A DNA stretch of 64,000 nt from Triatoma infestans (lineage: Eukaryota; Arthropoda; Insecta; Hemiptera; Reduviidae): assembly GCA_011037195.1 (NCBI GenBank), contig JAAEAF010014531.1, positions 1 through 64,000 on the forward strand. The letters run 5' to 3'. Within the stretch, counting starts at the first letter, position 1, and every line of letters starts with the position of its first letter. The translations under genes and the position numbers were made by a program. Below are positions 44,699 through 56,196 of this stretch, one piece after another. The notes under the pieces were generated by a model. It saw nothing but the letters and a program-made list of their open reading frames with translations. It did not search any database and was not told the origin of the DNA.

Positions 44699-46397
44699 AT
44701 AATTAACTCAATAAACACTATCACTCAAAATAAGCAATACACTTTATAAATGCGTTCTGAAGAGAGGCCAGAGTATTTTAAATGTTCTAACCATTAAATG
44801 CACGAATTAAAGCAAAAAATTTACAAAAAATACTTTAAAAAAATTTGATTAATATAAATAAAAGTTCAGTTAGACTGTTGTTAATGAAACAAGCAAAATA
44901 TTAGTTGGCTGTGTACGGGAGAAAAACTTTTCAACTTGAAAAAAAATGTTTCTTTTGCCATTCATCTTTTGCTTGTTTCAAAAATTCATTCATTAAAAAA
45001 TAACTGAATATGATACTATTTGATTTAATTTTATTTATAAAAATTACATTGACTTGGTTTCTTTTCAGTCTGAAAAATGTTTTATTAAACCACAAAAAGT
45101 AATAAATTGCTAAAATTATAGTGAAATCTACAAGATTGCCTTGGAAGAGTGTAAATTTCTTTAAACTAACAATCCTTTTAAGCATTAACAATGATTACAA
45201 ACAATGATAACAAGTTTTTGGTTTTGACATAAGATCAAAAATAATGTTCGCTGAATATAAATATTACAATAATTTAAAATATGAAAAATTTTAAAGATAA
45301 AAAAAAAATAAAATAACACATTAATTTTCCAAAACAGGTTATTTATATAGGCAGAATTTAAACTAATCATAGGTCACCGGAATGTAGGTTATTTCGTAAG
45401 TAAGAAAGATATAAATTACGATTAGAATTGTGTATGATGTGCCCATCGTGAGATGCCAGGCGTGACCAAGGTGTAGTACAACTTTGTGAAGTACTGCCAG
45501 GACACTGACAACGGCTATTGTAACATACACACACATACTCACACACACTTACTTCACTTCTTATATTGCATATAACTATATTTATATTAAGTATACTCGT
45601 GCGGTACTTAGAGGTATATTTAAGCTGACATTTTTCTTGGATAACCAATTAGATGCTGGTAATGAGTATAATCAAACACTAGAAATAAAAAGATGAAAGC
45701 GTGTATTATTATTATAAACGGATATTCTGCAATTTTTCACACCTACTACTAGATATTTTAAATTAATTTACACAATTCTTTAACGTTTTAAGTGGTATAA
45801 CATTATACAGCTATTTTAGAACTATCTTGTATATCAGGTACAAAGAGAACATCACTATCATCTCAAAAACGCTGATTAATAATATTAATTATTTAGCTGC
45901 ACTGTTACTTTTCAGAACATAAACAATTTTATTGACGCAATATTTAAACAAGTGATACTTCTGAAATATTCATTTGTTTTTACAAGAGTGGTACAAGAGT
46001 GAAAGTTTAATACTTGTAGTGTCATCTTACTAAACTTAGATTTTTTAATTTAAAAAAATGCTCGTCTGTATATGAATCATTAAAACCTAGATATATTATT
46101 TTCTTAAAAGTGACCTTTGGCCAACTTATATCCTAACCAACTCTATTTGTCAGCTTCCTTTAGCGTGTTTACTACGGTCGTGTGTTTTATTTTAACCTTT
46201 ATAACCCTAGAATATGGATAAATCATACCTCATTGTCCTTCATTAGTAGGTAGGTGTATTCTCTCTCATCTTTGCAAAAAAAGTTACTAATTTCAAAATA
46301 GGAATAAATCCCAAATATCAAATCAAACCTTTAGGTGAGGTCATAAATCGCGACTATATACTATGTACTTTACTAAGCAATGATTGGACGAGCAAGC
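44699..46397. other. AT-rich region without recognisable feature
   Basis: Short stop-free frames on the minus strand (for example 44931-45191) are A/T-biased and motif-free. Confidence 0.5.
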
Positions 46398-46409
46398 AAT
46401 TGAATTTGT

Positions 46410-46639
46410 TGTTGTGGTTGGTTCCGCAGAGCTGGAAAGCGTCAGAGATATTTCCCGTGATAGCCTGCTTCTTTTTGTGGTCACCGTCCGTTTTCGGGGT
46501 TCGCTCATCATCAGGAGGCCTAACAGTGTGCAAATCTATGTTTCACAATGTTTGACAAACGTATCCTGATGATGGGCGTACGCCCGAAACCGGTCGGCGA
46601 CCACAAAATTGAAGTAGGCTATCAAGAAAAATATATCTG
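46410..46639. mobile_element. Foldback element carrying hammerhead motifs (copy 3)
   Basis: A 230-bp imperfect palindrome flanked by AATTGAATTTGT (46398-46409 and 46640-46651). The left end (GGTTGGTTCCGCAGAGCTGG) is shared with copies 4-6; the right end is shorter, as after 5' truncation. The right arm has a complete hammerhead core on the plus strand; the left-arm counterpart has mutations in helix II and helix III. Confidence 0.8.
46562..46599 (+). ncRNA. Hammerhead-like motif, copy 3 right arm
   Basis: CTGATGA (46566-46572), extra T, GGGC-GTAC-GCCC (46574-46585), GAAA (46586-46589), ACCGGT (46589-46594) and C (46595) are all present. Helix I is weakened: TATC upstream and GGCG downstream, where other copies have CATC and GATG, leave about two pairs. 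Core intact, but activity is doubtful. Confidence 0.55.
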
Positions 46640-46769
46640 AATTGAATTTGTATTCAACAACATGAACTGAATCTTGGATAGAAATTGTGAAGTCTATCCT
46701 GAAATAGAGAACATTAAGGCATATTCATGTATTATTATGAATGTAATACTCGTAATACTAAGTATTATT

Positions 46770-47846
46770 GAATATGTGGATGGGTCCGCAATGCTGGATA
46801 ACATCTGGTATTTTATCCGTCGTAGCATGCATATTCAGGGCACTGCTTGTCTCCAAGCAGTGTTCTCTAACTATAGATAACACCGCTCATCACTGGACAG
46901 TGAGTTGTAGAGGCTCCTAGGAAGAGAAGATCTAAGGGCAGCAGGCTGGATTCGAACCCGGGACCTCCCGGGATTGAGCTAATCCCTTCCTTCTCCCAAA
47001 GGGCTAATCCAATTATCTAGGGACCCTAGTTTGTTTACTGTGTTTGTTCTCATCTGTAAAACGTAACGGGTATGTAGTTTAAGTTTATTGTGTACTGTTC
47101 TGGCAATGTGCATGATTACTGTGCTGTGGGGTGGCTAACCCCCAAGTAACTGTGTACGCGCATATTTTTGTGCCTGACCGGTTTCGGATTTTCAACCATT
47201 GTCAGAGCAAATTCACCAAGTTCCTGTAGAGAGTTCACCTCAACGTAATGTTTCTGTTACACTCACACTTGTTGGTTTGTTGGCTGTATATATGTGGGTG
47301 GTTGTAAGGTTATGTTACTGTGTGCATGTGTTTAATGACAAAATGGAATTATTATAAATTATGATTAGACTTTAGAAGATAGTGTATAATAAATAGCATG
47401 TTTTAAAGATTACTTTATAACTAAATTTTAATAGATGTTCAGTGTTTCATCAAGTCATTTTTATTAGGGGATCAATAAGATATTTCAGGAGTATACAGTA
47501 CTAATAATGACTTCATAAAACTCTGAGCATATTTAACAAGACCATTGAAATTTAGTTATAAAGTATTCTTCAAAACATGCTATTTATTATACACTATTTT
47601 CTAATGTCTAATCATAATTTATAATAATTCCATTTTGTCATTAAAAACACACACTCATAGTAACCTAACCTTATAACCTCCCGCACATATATACAACCAA
47701 CAAGTGTGAGTGTAACAGAAACATTACCTTGAAGTGTACTCTCTGCACGGACTTTGTGAATTTGCTCTGACAGTGGATGAAAATCTGAAACCGGTAAGGA
47801 ACAAAATGATTATGCATGCATGCTACGACGAATAAAATACCAGATC
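46770..47846. mobile_element. Foldback element, hammerhead-related variant (copy 4), with nested SINE
   Basis: Flanked by CTAAGTATTATT (46758-46769 and 47847-47858). Arms of about 300 bp pair: 46803-46835 plus 47167-47432 against 47544-47850, once the nested SINE (46836-47159) is ignored. The left end (GGGTCCGCAATGCTGGATAA) is clearly related to copies 3, 5 and 6. Both arms carry the GAAACCGGTC (or GGTA) half of the hammerhead, but the other half reads CTGACAA or CTGACAG. The invariant G8 is therefore replaced, and this variant should be inactive. Confidence 0.78.
46836..47159 (-). mobile_element. Long SINE-A nested in foldback copy 4
   Basis: 324 bp flanked by GCATATT (46829-46835 and 47160-47166). 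Minus-strand order is 5' module, tRNA head, SINE body; the 3' tail is missing after GCAGTGCCCTG. Nearly identical to 43445-43775. Removing it restores complementarity of the foldback arms. Confidence 0.85.
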
Positions 47847-47858
47847 CTAAGTATTATT

Positions 47859-49889
47859 TATAATATGGCTAAGTTGTGGCAATCGCCTGCTCTGTAACAC
47901 AGACCGGAACTCATCACATTAAGTGAAAAAAATAGAGGCGACATAATTCCTCATTAAAAACAAATCGCATCATACAAATAATATGGATCTTTCGACAAAC
48001 TGAAACAAGCATAAACTGAAAGTAAAAGGGGTACTTAATAAAAAATATTTGGTAAACCAGTGTTTAAATAATGTAACTTTTAGTAAAGTACTGTTGAGAA
48101 TTAAGAGAGAAAAAAAACACACAGACTTTGTTACACCCCGATATAATAAAGAAAGTAAAGAACGAAAATAATTTGTATAAAAGCTGTAAAGGAAAAATAA
48201 ATAGTTCAAATTTTATTGGCCAATGTAATCAAAATCATATTAGTCGCGCAGTCGAAATGAAAGGCACAACCTATAAAGGAAACAACTACGCAGGAAAGAA
48301 ACAAAAGAGGAAGTGGTTTTATCTGCAAAAGGAGACAAAAAACACACATAGACAAAAATGTTACAAGTATGAAAATTATATTCGGTAATTGCATTCCATT
48401 AAAAGTAGTCAAATATTTTGCGAGATTCTAATTTTCAATTATTTCAAGAATCAATTGTAATTTAATTTAATTATCTAATAAGTGTGTATATTAACTTTAA
48501 TTTACAAATTAAAAAACAAAAACAATCTATTGTTTATCTCTTAATTATTTACATTAAAATATCTAAAAATTTAAAAAGGAATCAATCCGGACCCAGGTTG
48601 GCTTTTCACTTTAAAACTTGTGGGTTGGTACACGGAGTGTTAAATTATATTTTACCTAAACTGTTACAAAGTACATAAATGTAAATCATTTTTTTCATAT
48701 TTACACCATTTATTTACAGTTGTAAATCACAAGTAAATTGATATCATGATAGAGTTAATAATTTATATTTTATTGCAATTATTATTGATTTTTGTTTTGT
48801 TTTGTTCTTTTATTTATTTAGTATTAATGCCTCAAGCAAATCGGCGATCTAATACTGTATATTATTGTAGGATCAATAACATACAAGAGTATATTAAAAC
48901 ATGCGTACATTTATATAGCTTTCATTATTCATAACGTTTTGCAATAATATATACACACACTCTCCATCCATCCATCTATCTAGGAAATTTTTACACACAT
49001 TCACATTCATGTCTACATTATACATGTATATACTATTATAAACATAGACATACATACAAACAACAAATCTTAACTTTTATCCACAATCAAAATAGTAAAC
49101 TCTTATGATTGTCTCAAAAAATAATTTATGTTTTATGTACAAACTTATAATTTTCGCGAGGTCACAATGTATAAATGTGTACGATGTAATATTGCAATGA
49201 GAATAAAAAAAAAAAAAATTATATTACTGATCTACCAGAAATTCCTAATTTTATTGAAATATTAATTTTTTTTCTTCTTCTTCTTCTTAATCAACAATTA
49301 ATCCCATTAATTAAATTTTATTATCTTTTTTTTGATTTTTATCTTTTTAATGTTTCTTTTGATGTCCTTGTTTTTTTTAATTATGCTAATAAAATGTCAA
49401 CAACTTGCAACTTTTATGAAATTTAAGTCTCAGAAATCTTTAGTTTATATTTTAAAATATTTATAATTTGTAAAAATTATAAATTTATTGGGCCATCACA
49501 TTGCTGCAGAGATTGGAACAATAAAAATATTGGACTTAACTTTCTAAAAACAAATTACTTAGTTTTCAAAACAATTGCCGACTATAATTTAATAAAATTA
49601 ACCTGAAATTTTGTCACAGTTGAACCGCTAAAAATAAAAACATTGGAAATGTTAATGAATTATCTTAATTCATTTTGAAACTATAAATATTTTGAAAGAT
49701 ACGAATAAAAATGTACGAAAATTGAATTAAGACAAAAACAAAGAAAAATTATTTTATTTATACAAAAATGACCCAGTATTTGTTTTTTCGTATAAAATTT
49801 TTACCGAATTTTTGATTTAAAACTATGCCTTTAAAATTATCTTTCAGTATAAGTAAGGTAGATCTCAAATAGTTTAGGCAAGGGCGGTA
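47859..49889. other. AT-rich region without recognisable feature
   Basis: Scattered A-runs and short frames only. The 86-codon frame at 48128-48388 is lysine/asparagine-rich and unlike any family I know. Confidence 0.45.
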
Positions 49890-50150
49890 AATTGCTAAGT
49901 AGAGTTTATAAGGCTAACAGCTATGACGGTTTTGACTATTCTCTGATTGATCTTTGTTCTGAACTGCAGGTGGTAAAACAAGTTAATATTAAGAAACTAC
50001 TGGAAAAATTAGTGAAGATTAAACAACACGAGTATAAACCCGTCAAAAACAGAAGCAATGAGCGTAGAGAAGATGCCTAGCAGAATAATGAAATAATAAG
50101 AGTAAATAATAAAATGCTAGAGCATGTAAGTAGATTTAAATAAGTGGGAG
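49890..50150 (+). pseudogene. Possible RTE-like RT fragment
   Basis: At about 50085-50145 the plus strand encodes EIIRVNNKMLEHVSRFK followed by a stop where YLG is usual. This resembles the (I)xVNNxxLExVxxFKYLG block before the thumb of insect RTE-type enzymes. The 62-codon frame just upstream shows no motif. The call rests on one short match. Confidence 0.35.
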
Positions 50151-50345
50151 CGCCCAAAGAGCAATGAATTATTATACTGTTACTGAAATAACCAAAAGAA
50201 AAGGAGCAGCAGAATCGTTGGTAAATAATGTACGGAGAGGTTTCCAAAAATGGCGTAGATATGTCAGCGTTACTCCTGACCCTAAATACTCCTTGAAATC
50301 ATGTGAACCTAGCTAAAAAGCTTGATTATTTTGGCCCCAGATTTT

Positions 50346-50600
50346 ATTATTATTATTATTATTAATTTTTTTTTTAATTTATGGCGCGTCAACATCTATG
50401 GTCATTGGCGCCCGGAGACTTCTCAGTGCACTGCCGGCCTCCAGACAGTGTTCTCTCGTTACAGACATATCCATCACCGGACAGTGTGCTGGTAGGGGCT
50501 AGTAGGAAGAAAAAATCTAAGGGCAGCACAGCTGGACTCGAACTCGGGTCCTCCGCGTGGGACTCCAGTGCGCTAACCACTGAGCTAATCCCTTCCCTAG
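50346..50600 (-). mobile_element. SINE family A, minus-strand copy
   Basis: A complete copy in reverse orientation: TTA/A-rich tail at 50346-50380, the GGCGCCCGGAGACTTCTCAG body, a B box complement (GGACTCGAACTCGG) and the tRNA-like start near 50598. The predicted 84- and 63-codon frames here are SINE sequence, not genes. Confidence 0.85.
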
Positions 50601-51927
50601 AATTTCATTACTGTTATTATTATTACTGTTATTGATGCTGTTGTTTTTTTTACTACAGCGAGCATCTCATCATAGCAAATCTCCATCTTAAATCTAAGCC
50701 ATAATTTTTTTCTCAAATATGAGTCATTGCTAGCGATACCTGATTAAACAATAAAATAATGTAAAAATAAAATTGAGATGTAAGTTGAATCTTAGCAGAA
50801 AAGTACTCCTCAGAACTGAGATTCCTTAGGAAAATTGTAGGGAATATAAGAGGGACCTATCCCGTAAGATAACCATTAGATTCGAACTTCCACGACTGGC
50901 CAGTTGAAAGACTTGTCCAGCAGAATTTATGGCAAAAGCTTACTTCAATAGTTTCATTAGAATCTGACCGGGGCATTTCTACAAGCACACATCAACTACG
51001 CATTACCTCCACTGCCATGCCCACTGCAATGCGTTGGTGAATGACCTTCAACTATCTCAGTGAATCTCCTACCAATAAACAGTTTCCATATTTTATTCAT
51101 TCCTAAAATATAGACCATCCGAAGACTTAATAATGCGCCGCCAGATAATCTTTGAAGAATAAACAATAATCGCCAGATCACCTTTAATGAGTTAACCTTG
51201 AAAGGTTCAACTAGACTTTAAGAAACTTGATACGTTAGATCAAGCAAGAGTTCTAATTGACCATATCATTATAGTCAACCATATCGATCTTCAAGCGACT
51301 CAACCAACCAACGCTACAATACTCGTTGCTCGGTCACTCTACCCTCTATAAATTCTTCTCTCCAAATCCAGTAAATTCGTAATATAAATTGCAAAAAAGG
51401 GTCAGTTGGTATGTCCTAATTTCAACATTTCACCATTCAATCACCATCATGATGTTTTTATTACATCACCCTTATCTGAAATAGAAAATATATGACTTTT
51501 CATCCCACCTTTACATTAATTTATAAATAAATTATAAAAAAAAAAATTATATTGTTGATGGGTGAATTATTATAACTTCTATTCAATTTATGTGATTAAT
51601 TTCCTGTTATTTATTCCATATTTTATTCAGTCCTAAATACCGTCTTATTCGATTCATTTTTGCAAGTGCTTATTTGAGTTATAGACATATAAAGTTTAAA
51701 ATAATGTGCATAAATCTTTGTTTGTTTGTTATTTTTTTGTTCTTTTCCTAATGAAACGAGTGCAATAGAGAACAAATTATTGCACATGTTTTCAAAATAT
51801 TTATCTTTTTTTATATTTATTAAATGTAAGAAATCTGTAGCAGCATAAATGTTTTAACACTTCAACAGAGAAATATTTTTAAATTAAACTAGCTAATTAA
51901 TTATTAATAACAATAGTAATAAAAATA
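50601..51927. other. Unassigned, includes repeat R copy 2
   Basis: 50985-51370 shares ordered words with 24725-24960 and 58205-58310 (CAACTACGCATTACC, then TGCTCGGTCACTCTACCCTC). The rest is AT-rich with an A-run near 51535-51546. Confidence 0.4.
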
Positions 51928-51942
51928 ATATTTTAGTCTGGC

Positions 51943-51987
51943 CGCTAATGGCCACCGCTGTCGATGCGCCGCAAAAAAAAAAAAAAT
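51943..51987 (+). mobile_element. Severely 5'-truncated SINE-A (45 bp)
   Basis: Only the last 30 bp of SINE-A (like GCCAATGACCATAGCTGTTG of the 6794 copy, here CGCTAATGGCCACCGCTGTC) and a poly-A tail remain. Flanked by a perfect 15-bp repeat ATATTTTAGTCTGGC (51928-51942 and 51988-52002). Confidence 0.75.
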
Positions 51988-52002
51988 ATATTTTAGTCTG
52001 GC

Positions 52003-52806
52003 TAAACCAAACTCTGACAATAATGGAGAACGTACTTGGTCAGAAGAAGGAAATGCTAGCTCGTTATAACCGAAAAAATTCTCAGTTACTGTGCAACGAA
52101 ATCGGTTTTTCAATTCAATATCCATTACTGTGCAAATTTCAAAATTTGCCCCAAAATTGTATAAGTCAATGGATCTTAATTATAGGCATAAATTGTTTAG
52201 GTTATTTTCTTTCCTCTCATATCACTTGGGTTCCAAAATGAAAACTTATTAACCAGTAATTGAATACAAGCACACACCACCCACTTCCGCAGAAGAAAAA
52301 TTTGCTCGCTGGAAAATGCATAGAGACAAATTAAGAAATTAATCAAACGCAACTTAAAGAGCATATTATTCAGTGTGTGTCTAACATAATAAAACGGAAA
52401 AGTCAGCTCTTGCAGATTCATTCGACAAAAGTTAGTATAAAATAAAATTCGAAGTCATCTAAGTCCTTGTCGAAGTACCATGTACTTGTAAGAAAAGCAA
52501 GAGAACTTAGTAAATGAAAGAATCATAATTCCATTCTCACATAATAAGAAAATGGCCCCGGAAGCTTGGGTAGACCTTTGCGCCAAGTGTAAGAAGGCGC
52601 ACGTTCACTTCAGCCTTTAGCAAAAGCTGCAGGGAGAGTTGGAAGTCGAACCGTGAGTTACTACCAAAAGTGAGTAAATTTTAGGAAAGCTTAGAAAGCC
52701 CTAACAATGGTCAAAAAATTTTAAGAACATAAACAGAAGATTCCATTTGTTGCACACACCGGACAAAAGCTTATATCTGAAAATTATATCTTCGTAGTTC
52801 ACCGTT
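52003..52806. other. No recognisable feature
   Basis: Mixed sequence; its end may include more of the LOA relic that follows. Confidence 0.4.
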
Positions 52807-53615
52807 TTTCAAGCAGAATTTGGAGTTACAGCTATATGTTTTGCACAAAAAAATCTAAGTTTCCAAGCAAGTCTTTTTATCAGATGATTTAATGAAGCAA
52901 GGAAAATTCGGACGAGAACCATGTATTCAACATGGTATGCTAGAATGTTCTAAAAGCTTGGAAGTGCTTTCTTCTTGAAGAATATCCTTCTAGTCTGGGA
53001 ACCAGGTCATATGGGAATTTTTGGGAATGAGAAGATGGATAGGTTTGCCATACTAGGCACCTCTCTCTCTTTCATTGGTCCCGAGCCTGCTGTTGGCGTG
53101 TCATCAGGCACATGTCAGTCATGGACAGCTTCATAGCATTCAACCTTATGGAAGAGCACAATTGGTTGTCGGCAGTCCAAAATGCTCATCGGGGATTCGG
53201 ACAGGGCTATTATTAGTGAGACGCTGCTTTCATGGAGTTCTTTCAGTCATCTGGTTGGATCCCTTACTAGACTTTGTGGTTTAATGAGACATCTCTACGT
53301 AATGGGGCTTTGTATTGTCTGTGAGGAAGCAGAGGAGGAAACAGCCATCCATCTTATGAGAGATTGCTGGGCTGTAAGGAAATTAGGTTCAGGACCTTTG
53401 ATGAACCTCAGGATGTCAGTGGAAGAGCTTAGGCTATTTCCCCTTAGGTTATTGTCCGAATTTTTCTGACTGCTGTGAATCTTAGATGAATTAGACCAGG
53501 GTCTGGATATTTGTTCTAGACCCGGTGTATTGTTGCTTTTATTGGGGTAGATATATGGGGCTAGTGGGGCTTTGGATAGCGTAGGCTTTGGTCCCTCCCT
53601 AGAGACAAATAATAA
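52807..53615 (+). pseudogene. LOA-like LINE relic: RNase H and CCHC tail
   Basis: In one frame from 52807: FQAEFGVTAICFAQKNL (RNase H Glu block) and, past two stops, LLVWEPGHMGIFGNEKMDRF (conserved GH and final Asp region), then SFIGPEPAVGVS. After frame changes comes CIVCEEAEEETAIHLMRDCW, the CCHC tail, with the stop near 53467. The 3' UTR ends at TAATAATAA (53607-53615), as for the complete LOA element. The first RNase H Asp and everything upstream are missing. Subfamily differs from the 25.8-31.1 kb copy. Confidence 0.82.
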
Positions 53616-54134
53616 TAAGGAAAATTCAGAACTTTGTTATTTTCTATAATTACATTAGTGAATATTTAATATTTCTTATTGTAAGATTTCTTCCTTATCA
53701 TGCAGTAAACTATGTAAACAAATAATCCCATGATATCCTGTATAATTTATTTTAATGTAACAGATAAAGTATTACATAAACATATATGCGTTAATAATAT
53801 TTATTAGATTAAATTTCATATTGTTTTGACAGAAGTAATATTATTGAGCGATAAATAAATAGCTGAACTGAACTTTATTATTCAATATATATTCAATGGA
53901 ATAACATAATAAAAATAAAATTAAAAATACTACTTTGTAGTTTATTTTTTTATGTAATACAAATAAAACAATATGTAAATAAATCAAGGGAATAATTCCT
54001 TCTCTTAAACTTTTAAAATTATATGATTATCTGTTATATTTGTTGTTCTTATAAATATGCTAATCTGCTTGTGTACGTATGGTATCTTTTCTTTTTGTGA
54101 CTTTAGCCATTGGAGCACTGGTAACCCAACACAA
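53616..54134. other. AT-rich spacer
   Basis: No recognised feature. Confidence 0.45.
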
Positions 54135-54218
54135 TGTTGAAATTGAAATTATGGTTAGTTCCGCAGAGCTGAAAAGGATCAGAGATATTTTCCGTGGTAG
54201 CCTGCTTCTTTTTGTGGT

Positions 54219-54256
54219 CATCGACCGGTTTCGGGCGTTCGCCCATCATCAGGATG
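54219..54256 (-). ncRNA. Predicted hammerhead ribozyme motif, copy 5 left arm
   Basis: On the minus strand from 54256 down: CATC (helix I), CTGATGA (54252-54246), extra T, GGGC-GAAC-GCCC (54244-54233, four perfect pairs), GAAA (54232-54229), the last A opening helix III ACCGGT (54229-54224), cleavage C (54223), and GATG (54222-54219) closing helix I with four perfect pairs. No departure from the core other than the extra nucleotide and the loopless helix III. Confidence 0.68.
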
Positions 54257-54325
54257 TTTTTTGTCAAACATTGTGATAACAAGACTTGCACATAGCAAAA
54301 TAAGTTGATACATTCAACAACATAC

Positions 54326-54690
54326 TGTAACGTAGCCACTGGTGACATCTAGGAGAGAAAGCAGGTACCTCAAGTTTTCCTAGTGGTCGCTAGGAAGCGC
54401 TAGCGTGGTGCTCTAGGTTTTTCTGGAATGTTCTAGAACCTACCAGACCCCTCTCCACGGGTATAAATTGTGTACAACAGCTCGAGTCTAGAGAGCCTTG
54501 TTACAAACGGAGTGCGCGTTTGTGAACAGTAAATAAAAAGTAAACTAAGAAAACTTTTGTTTGTTTAAACTGTATATTAATCACTATTTAAGTGTTTTAT
54601 TTGTAATTATTGTGTTAACAATAAATTGGTGTTTCTTTTTAAGTTTAGAGTGGTTTATCCAAACGAACCCATTTAGGGAAAAACATTACA
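54326..54690. mobile_element. Solo LTR (TGTAACG...CATTACA) nested in foldback copy 5
   Basis: 365 bp with short inverted ends TGTAA/TTACA, flanked by ATAC (54322-54325 and 54691-54694), a 4-bp duplication as made by Ty3/gypsy-type elements. A TATA-like GGGTATAAATT lies near 54459, with GAGTCTAGAGAGCC 25-45 bp on; AATAAA at 54622 is a candidate polyadenylation signal. Orientation is probably plus. Confidence 0.85.
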
Positions 54691-54816
54691 ATACATTGAC
54701 ACTTATTATACACTAACTAGATACACCTAATAATTTAGTTGAACACTTTCAACTGGTCGAGGACCACAAAAAAAAACAGGCTATCACGGAAAATATCACT
54801 ATTGTTGAAATTGAAA

Positions 54817-55642
54817 ATTCATCCTTTCTTACGCCCTGTATGCTATTATGTGCTATCATGTCCTTTTGTTTTGCAAAGGTGTAATTGTGCGACGATTATT
54901 CTGTATAAATGTCGCTGCAAATAATCATGACCAGGGCAAATTAAGCTTGCGAGGGCTACATTATATTAGAACCATATATTAATTATAAAGTGATAGTTAG
55001 GAAATTGTCGAATTTTATAGCTTTACCAGATATAATTAGGCATTTGAATTCAAAAAAATAAAGTTCATGAGTAACTTCCGCGTATATTGTGTAACTTACC
55101 TTGCTCATTTCACTGGGTTGATCAAAACATCTGTCATAATCGTTTGTAAGGTTTTATTTATTTATATTTTATTATGAATAATTGTTATTCAACAACAATG
55201 ACTACATTGAATTAAACAACAACCTAAAACATAGTGAAACTGTAGAATAGAATTGAAAAACATTAAAGACTACAAAAGTACATAAATTTGGAGTAAAGCA
55301 TTCTTTCACGTCTTAAGCTTACAGCAATTTTAAAATAATAATAATAATAATACGTAGTAAATGATAAATTTTATTCTAACTTCAAATATTTAGATTTATA
55401 AAATGTTAATTAGGTCTTCAATATTATACCAATTGAGAGAAGCTATCATTATGATAAAATGTCACTTTAGATGATAGCACAACTTTCCCGCACTCTCCCT
55501 CTGTAAAAAAAAGAAGTTGAGAACCACTGACTGATGTATAAATGTAGCTAGCTACTAGTTCAAGCTAAGTTTAAAGAAACAAGCTGGTATCCTTTAATAT
55601 TTGTTAAAATGAATTAGTACTGGTACGTATTATTAACAATAC
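54817..55642. other. Spacer with a hAT terminal repeat
   Basis: GTTGAGAACCACTG ending at 55528 is the complement of CAGTGGTTCTCAAC, a terminal sequence widespread in hAT transposons, so a 3' end fragment of a second hAT family is likely. No partner end was found. The rest is AT-rich. Confidence 0.45.
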
Positions 55643-55826
55643 GGGGCCGTTGTTGGTGTATTGGTTATGAACATGGACTTGTAAGTGGGAGGAACGCAGT
55701 TCGAGTCCCAGCATATTACTAAATTTTATATTAGTTTAAAACATGTTATTAGTAAAGTAAGTGCTTCCGCCCTCCTCCGCGACATTTAATTTGTTAGATG
55801 GACGTTAAGCCCGCCTAAAAAATTTA
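55643..55826 (+). mobile_element. SINE family B, plus-strand copy
   Basis: Head GGGGCCGTTGTTGGTGTATTG, B box AGTTCGAGTCCC, body AAATTTTATATTAG and GTGCTTCCGCCCTCC, and tail GTTAAGCCCGCCTAAAAAAT match the minus-strand copy at 41835-42019. Not a functional tRNA: no acceptor stem. Confidence 0.82.
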
Positions 55827-56196
55827 ACTTTTATTAATAATGTAAGCAAAAATAATAGGTGTTCATATAGTTGCATACAAAACACATAAAAAATCCAAAC
55901 ACAATTTCTAAGACTTTATTTTTAGGGTTTCAAATAAGTATTTTTCATGAAACAGAATTTCGAAAAATGAAGAGGTCTGGGGGAAAGGACCCAAGGTAAA
56001 ATCTTGATTTTGAGTTAACGTATATTGAATATTACTTAATATTGAGTTTCTGTTATTGTCATTGCAACCATTGGTGTCTTTTAACATCATAGTTTTGGAT
56101 GATTTTGTACCACATTTAACCTAATTTTTATCAGTAAAATCATGCTAGAAAATCATGGTCCTTTTTATGCAGAACTATATTTTAAATAATTTTGTG

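Larger units (their letters stand above)
54149..54802. mobile_element. Foldback element carrying hammerhead motifs (copy 5), with nested solo LTR
   Basis: Flanked by TGTTGAAATTGAAA (54135-54148 and 54803-54816), a perfect 14-bp duplication. The left arm (54149-54325) is typical of the family. The right arm (54691-54802) is shorter and retains AACTGGTCGAGGACCAC and CTATCACGGAAAATATCA. A solo LTR (54326-54690) separates them. The left arm holds the cleanest ACCGGT-type hammerhead, on the minus strand. Confidence 0.8.

Noticed and set aside
46470..46530. Second active hammerhead in the left arm of foldback copy 3
   Set aside because: GAAA-helix III reads GAAAACGGAC and helix II is mismatched, so the core is broken.
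48128..48388. 86-codon Lys/Asn-rich frame
   Set aside because: Composition follows the A-rich DNA; no motif.
50381..50635. 84-codon frame
   Set aside because: Lies entirely inside a reverse-oriented SINE-A and its tail.
55643..55720. Possible tRNA genes at SINE heads (also 41940-42019, 61670-61750, 44468-44540)
   Set aside because: A- and B-box-like sequences are present, but no acceptor stem or full cloverleaf forms, and shared bodies, tails and target duplications identify them as SINEs.
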